This document shows positions 60,146-64,000 of a stretch of 64,000 nucleotides of DNA, piece after piece. Below the pieces are notes generated by a model. It saw nothing but the letters and a program-made list of their open reading frames with translations. It was not told the origin of the DNA and ran no database searches. The position numbers were made by a program, and so were the translations under genes. Location of the stretch: positions 310,001-374,000 of the forward strand of contig NZ_JAMBPQ010000001.1 in the NCBI RefSeq assembly GCF_024206495.1. The letters run 5' to 3'. This DNA comes from Paraburkholderia sp. CNPSo 3272. GTDB taxonomy: Bacteria > Pseudomonadota > Gammaproteobacteria > Burkholderiales > Burkholderiaceae. Within the stretch, counting starts at the first letter, position 1, and each line of letters begins with the position of its first letter.

Positions 60146-60275
60146 GCGAGGAATCCGTGCGGCGGGAGAGAAAAACCAGGGCGAAACGCGGAGGGACGAC
60201 TGGGACAGACCGCGACGAGGCCCGCGCGCGTGGCGGGCCTCGTGGCTTACTACGGTTTGCGATAGCTCGCGATCC

Positions 60276-60839
60276 CTACTGCTGCGGATGCTGCGCGGCC
60301 CATTCCTTCAAGGCGCGCAACGTGTTGCTCACGTGCTGATCCGGCGACAGGCTCGTGTATTCGTAGATGATCTTGCCGTCCGGCGCGATTACATACGACA
60401 CGCGATTGGCCATCGATTCGTGCATCGGCATCGACGCGTCGTACGACCTGATGATCTTCGAGTCTTCGTCGGCGGCCACCGGGAACTTGCTGCGACACTC
60501 GCTCACCGAAAACTTCGTCAGCGTGTCGATGTTGTCGTGCGAAACGCCGATCACGCTCGCACCGTACTGCTTGTACTGATCGACCGCTTCAGCGAATTCG
60601 TGCGCCTCGATCGTGCAGCCCTTCGTGAACGCAGCGGGGTAGAAGTACACCACCACGGGCCCCTTCTTCAGCTCCGAAGCGAGCGAATAGGTGTAGGTCT
60701 TGCCACCCAGCGATGCCTGGGTCGTGAAGTCGGGCGCGGCATCGCCCGGCTTGAGTGTTGCCTGTGCAGACAGCGTAAAGAGCGCAAGCCCGGCGCAGAC
60801 GAGCGCCACGGCTCCCGCCGCAAAGAACCTCGGTTTCAT
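60276..60839 (-). CDS. Exported PrxQ/Bcp-like peroxiredoxin
   Basis: A thiol peroxidase that reduces peroxides in the periplasm. The 187 residues start with a signal peptide (MKPRFFAAGAVALVCAGLAL, cleavage near AQA at 27). The peroxidatic cysteine is C75 in PAAFTKGCTIEAHEF, with the Thr of the TxxC motif present. C115 (SECRSKF) may be the resolving cysteine. Most PrxQ proteins are cytoplasmic, so the signal peptide is notable. A frame 123 bp longer lacks family sequence and was not used. Confidence 0.92.
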   Translation of the reverse strand: MKPRFFAAGAVALVCAGLALFTLSAQATLKPGDAAPDFTTQASLGGKTYTYSLASELKKGPVVVYFYPAAFTKGCTIEAHEFAEAVDQYKQYGASVIGVSHDNIDTLTKFSVSECRSKFPVAADEDSKIIRSYDASMPMHESMANRVSYVIAPDGKIIYEYTSLSPDQHVSNTLRALKEWAAQHPQQ

Positions 60840-61002
60840 GTCGAATGCCCTCGAGTTGAATCGCCACGCCGGCGCGCGTTTTGCCCGCGGGTCTTGCCCA
60901 TCATGCAAATGAGACGCATGACGCCGCGGCGATACCGGTATTGGATCACACAATTGCGGCACTCGCAGCGCGCGCCCCCGGGGCCAATCTTACAACCCGG
61001 TT

Positions 61003-62385
61003 TCAACCGTCGGCGTAGGCCGTGAACCACGCGCCGGCCCACAGATTCAGCTCGCCGAGCAGCGGCGGCGTGAGCGCGTTGAACATGCCGCCCGCCTCGC
61101 GCGCGAGCCGCTGCGCGCCGTCGTGATCGCCGCGCTCGGCCGCGGTCGCGATGCGCAGCAGCGTGCCGAGCTCGCCGCGATGACCGTCGATGGCCTCGAC
61201 GATCTCGCGCGCAAGACCGAGACGATCGAGCGTGTGCTCGGGCGTCGAGCCCACCAGCACGTGCACGAGCGAAAAGATGCCGGTCATGAAGGCGGCATCG
61301 GCGAAATCGGGGTCCTGCGGGCTCAGGCTGCGCGCGGCAAGCTCCATGAAGTGTGAGCGCGTGCCCGCGAGTTGCACGAGCGGGTCCGAGCCCCAGGGCA
61401 GGTCGCGTCCGCTCGCGTAGAGCAGCAGTTGCGCCCAGCGCGCGATCTGGCGCGTGCCCGCCGCGAGCACCGCTTCGCGCAGCGACGAAATCGGCCGCCC
61501 CGGCGAGTACGCGCTCGAATTGACGAGACGCAACAGCTGCACCACTACGCCCGGGTGGCTGCGCAGCTCGCGCTCGAGTTCGGCCGTGCCGACGTCGTTG
61601 GCCACCAGTGCGAGCAGGCGCACGAGCGCGAGGCGTGAAGCGCGCACGCGCGGCGCGCGCAGCACCTGCGGGCGCGCGAAGAAGTAGCCCTGAAACAGCT
61701 CGAAGCCGAGCGACGAGGCCAGTTCGAAGTCCTCGCCCGTCTCGACCTTCTCGGCGATCAGCGTCTTGCCGTGCGCGGCGAGGCTCGCGACGAGGCCTGG
61801 CAACGCCGCGCGCTCGGTTTGCAGCAGGTCGACCTTGATGATGTCCGCATAGGGCAACGCGCGCAGCAGGTTCTCCGTGATCTCGCACACGTCGTCGAAG
61901 GCAATGCGATAGCCGGCCCGGCGCAGTTGCGCGAGACGCTCCAGCACCGCGGCGTCGAAGCGCACGTGTTCGAGCACCTCCAGCACGAAGCGGCCCGGCG
62001 GCAGCAGATGCACGATGTCGTCGAACAGCAGCTCGCGGCTGATGTTGACATAGCCGTAGTGACGGCCGAGCACCGCGGGCACGCCGAGCTGGCCGATCGT
62101 GCGCGTCATCACCTGGGCCGTGGCGAGCGCGTCGTCGTCGACGTCCGCGCGGTTCTGCGCGCCGCCGCGGAACAGCAGCTCATAGGCGTTGAGCGCGCCA
62201 TTGCGATCGAGAATGGGCTGCCGCCCGAGATAGACAAACGGCTGCGGACCGGTGGATGACCCGGCAGCAAGGCCGGGTTGTGAAGCTGACGGCATAGAAG
62301 GCGCGGAACCAGGGGTGCCCCTGCCCGCATCGTCTCGCGCAGCCTCGCTTGCCGGCGCGGCAAACGCTGACGATGAATCGGACAT
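61003..62385 (-). CDS. EAL-HDOD domain protein (YuxH-like), degenerate EAL
   Basis: A 460-residue signalling protein. After a disordered N-terminus (1-50) comes an EAL-like domain (about 55-250; FVYLGRQPILDRNGALNAYELLFRGG). The catalytic EAL is ELL and the DDFGTG loop is replaced by FDDVCEI, so c-di-GMP hydrolysis is unlikely. A HDOD domain follows (about 255-450; SHPGVVVQLLRLVNSSAY). Such YuxH/CdgJ-type proteins bind partners in motility control. It is divergent from a PAS-GGDEF-EAL gene. Confidence 0.93.
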   Translation of the reverse strand: MSDSSSAFAAPASEAARDDAGRGTPGSAPSMPSASQPGLAAGSSTGPQPFVYLGRQPILDRNGALNAYELLFRGGAQNRADVDDDALATAQVMTRTIGQLGVPAVLGRHYGYVNISRELLFDDIVHLLPPGRFVLEVLEHVRFDAAVLERLAQLRRAGYRIAFDDVCEITENLLRALPYADIIKVDLLQTERAALPGLVASLAAHGKTLIAEKVETGEDFELASSLGFELFQGYFFARPQVLRAPRVRASRLALVRLLALVANDVGTAELERELRSHPGVVVQLLRLVNSSAYSPGRPISSLREAVLAAGTRQIARWAQLLLYASGRDLPWGSDPLVQLAGTRSHFMELAARSLSPQDPDFADAAFMTGIFSLVHVLVGSTPEHTLDRLGLAREIVEAIDGHRGELGTLLRIATAAERGDHDGAQRLAREAGGMFNALTPPLLGELNLWAGAWFTAYADG

Positions 62386-62595
62386 GGCGGATGACTCGTA
62401 CGGATGGAATGGCCGGTAATGGCCGCCGACGCGCCGGGCCGCCCCTGCGGCCCGCAAGACGGGCGCTTCACGCGCGCCGACCCATCGCGCAAGGCGAACG
62501 GCGTCTCGACCGGCGCCACTTTAACCGAATCTGGACGCCACCGCACCGATCTCCCGTCACCTTTATGCGTTAGGTGTTTTTTCGGTCGCCGCGGC

Positions 62596-62622
62596 TAAAG
62601 ATTTCTCGTCCGGGGTCGATAA
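62596..62622 (+). promoter_or_regulatory. Sigma-28 (FliA) promoter of the PAS-GGDEF-EAL gene
   Basis: TAAAGATT (62596-62603), an 11-bp spacer and GTCGATAA (62615-62622) match the FliA consensus TAAAGTTT-N11-GCCGATAA in 14 of 16 positions with exact spacing. The predicted start is about 75 bp before the ATG at 62704. The remaining part of the 318-bp gap 62386-62703 shows no gene. Confidence 0.75.
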
Positions 62623-62703
62623 CTTGCTCTGATGGGCGGCTTCAGCCGGACATGGAAACCGGCCGGGACGCCACAGACAAACAAAGGGTTGCCAGCGACA
62701 GAC

Positions 62704-64000
62704 ATGGAAGCGAACAGGATCTCCGCGCCCCGCGAGGGCTGGTTGCGCACGGTCGTCGACCGGTTTTACGCGCTTGCCGGCCTCAAGGACATTGCCGGCG
62801 ACCCGCCCATGCCTGGCGACGCGAACGCGCCGCATGCCGCGCAGGCACACAGCGCAGCAGTTGCAGCGCAGGCAGCAGACGCAGCCGCCGACCAGGGCGC
62901 CGCGCCGCTCGTGCCCTCCTTGCCTGGCGCAGCCGGACCCGATTATGCCGACGCCGTTTCGCGCTCGTTCGAGAACACGGCCGCTGCGGTGGACTTCCTC
63001 GTGCATGTGGACGCGAGGCTGCACTTTCTCTACGTCTCCGACGCGAGCCTGCGCTTCGCGGGGTATCACCGCGAGTTCCTGCTCGGCGCGACGCTCGCCG
63101 ACATCGTCACGCCCGAGCATCACGAGCGCCTGGAGGCGCTCATCGCGCGCGCCGCGCACAGCGGCGCCGTGGAAAAGGACACGATCGACCTCGTCAAGGC
63201 GCTCACCTACCCGCTTCCCGTGGAGCTGCGCGTGCAGCGCGCCCAGTATGGCGAGACGACCGGCTTCGCCGTCGCGGGCTTCGATGTCTCCGGCTGGCAG
63301 GGCACCGAGGCCGCGCTCACCCACGCGCTCCATCACGACCCGCTCACCGGCCTGCCCAATCAGACCGCGCTTGCGCCCGCGCTGCAGCGCGCCCAGGCCG
63401 ACGCGGACCATTTCGGCGTGCCGGTGGCGCTGCTGCTGCTCGACCTCGACGACTATCAGCGTGTAAACCGCGCACTCGGCTACGACGCCGGCGACGAGCT
63501 GCTGCGCGAGACCGCGCGGCGCCTCACCCACCTCGCGCTGCAGGGCGAAATGATCGCGCGCATCGGCAGCGACGAATTCGCCATCCTGATCACGCCGCAA
63601 CGCCACGCCGCGCCCGACGAAGTGCGCGCCGCCGCCGAAGCGCTCGGCCGGCGCCTGCTCACCTCGATCCTGCAGCCGTACTCGTTTCGCAACCAGCCCG
63701 TGCACCTTTCGGCGAGCATCGGCATTGCGTTCCATCCGGACCAGCGGCCTGATGCGTCCGCGGCGAGCGAGGCCGATGGCAGCGCCGACACCACGCCGCT
63801 CATCCGCCGCGCGGATCAGGCGCTGCAGCAGGCCAAGGCAATCGGCGGCAACACGCTGACGTTGCACGTCCCCGTCGACGATCCCACCGACGCGATGCGC
63901 CTGAAGCTGGAGTCGGACCTCTACGACGGTGTGCGCAACGGCGAATTCTCGCTACACTTCCAGCCCATCACGAGCAGCGCGTCGCGCGGCGTGGTCGGCG
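62704..64000 (+). CDS. PAS-GGDEF-EAL signalling protein (3' end outside window)
   Basis: About 432 codons are visible from ATG 62704 to the window edge without a stop. A disordered Ala-rich N-terminus (to about 80) is followed by a PAS domain (about 90-205; FLVHVDARLHFLYVSDASLR and GFAVAGFDVSG). The GGDEF domain (about 215-390) begins HHDPLTGLPNQTAL, and its signature is GSDEF at residues 288-292, so the second Gly is Ser. An EAL domain starts near 400 (LYDGVRNGEFSLHFQPI). The Ser makes cyclase activity doubtful; the EAL catalytic residues lie outside. A sigma-28 promoter ties it to flagellar expression. Confidence 0.9.
   Translation, partial: MEANRISAPREGWLRTVVDRFYALAGLKDIAGDPPMPGDANAPHAAQAHSAAVAAQAADAAADQGAAPLVPSLPGAAGPDYADAVSRSFENTAAAVDFLVHVDARLHFLYVSDASLRFAGYHREFLLGATLADIVTPEHHERLEALIARAAHSGAVEKDTIDLVKALTYPLPVELRVQRAQYGETTGFAVAGFDVSGWQGTEAALTHALHHDPLTGLPNQTALAPALQRAQADADHFGVPVALLLLDLDDYQRVNRALGYDAGDELLRETARRLTHLALQGEMIARIGSDEFAILITPQRHAAPDEVRAAAEALGRRLLTSILQPYSFRNQPVHLSASIGIAFHPDQRPDASAASEADGSADTTPLIRRADQALQQAKAIGGNTLTLHVPVDDPTDAMRLKLESDLYDGVRNGEFSLHFQPITSSASRGVVG

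Overview
The window is GC-rich, gene-dense chromosomal DNA from a beta-proteobacterium of the family Burkholderiaceae, most like Paraburkholderia, Caballeronia or Burkholderia. This is inferred from protein resemblance and gene order: odhA-odhB-lpdA, rimP-nusA-infB-rbfA-truB, scpB-rluB, a marR-nodT-emrA-emrB efflux operon, and an Imm71/Imm72-type immunity gene. No species can be named from sequence alone. There are no rRNA or tRNA genes, CRISPR arrays or complete insertion sequences.

Layout. 1-5.3 kb (minus strand): the 2-oxoglutarate dehydrogenase operon odhA-odhB-lpdA, with lpdA running off the left edge. 5.6-7.4 kb: typA. 7.8-13.1 kb (plus): a MarR regulator and a three-part drug efflux pump (outer-membrane lipoprotein, EmrA, EmrB). 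13.2-19.8 kb (minus): the ribosome maturation and transcription/translation operon rimP-nusA-infB-rbfA-truB, with intrinsic terminators on both sides and one inside. 20.3-25.7 kb (minus): rluB, scpB, a class I aminotransferase and a LysR regulator. 26-29.6 kb: small genes, including a lone IS5-type transposase N-terminal domain, two short exported proteins and a YdcF-type membrane protein. 29.9-34.1 kb: arfB, a VC0807-like membrane protein, a FUSC efflux protein and a one-helix membrane protein. 34.2-35.4 kb: a divergent Lrp regulator and cysteine-dioxygenase-like gene. 35.5-42.9 kb: an MscS channel, an Rrf2/NAD(P)-binding pair with twin operators, a lipoprotein, a GNAT acetyltransferase, a DJ-1/PfpI protein and a sensor kinase. 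43.3-46.6 kb: an ammonium transporter behind a clear sigma-54 promoter, a decayed SDR gene and an acyl-CoA synthetase.

46.6-49.7 kb is the accessory part. Base composition drops in its first half, and it holds a frameshifted remnant of a TnsD/TniQ-type transposition protein, an orphan Imm71/72-like immunity gene, and two minus-strand terminator hairpins that no protein gene explains. 49.7-58.7 kb: an IclR regulator and a tandem RND pump (MdtABC/MuxABC type) without its own outer-membrane channel. 58.7-62.4 kb (minus): small envelope proteins, an exported PrxQ-like peroxiredoxin and an EAL-HDOD protein. At the right edge a divergent PAS-GGDEF-EAL gene, cut by the window end, starts behind a near-consensus sigma-28 (FliA) promoter.

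No complete new defence or mobile system is visible. The most interesting signals are regulatory (sigma-54, sigma-28, the Rrf2 and Lrp operators), the orphan terminators near 49.3 kb that suggest an unannotated small RNA, and the immunity/transposition remnants beside them.
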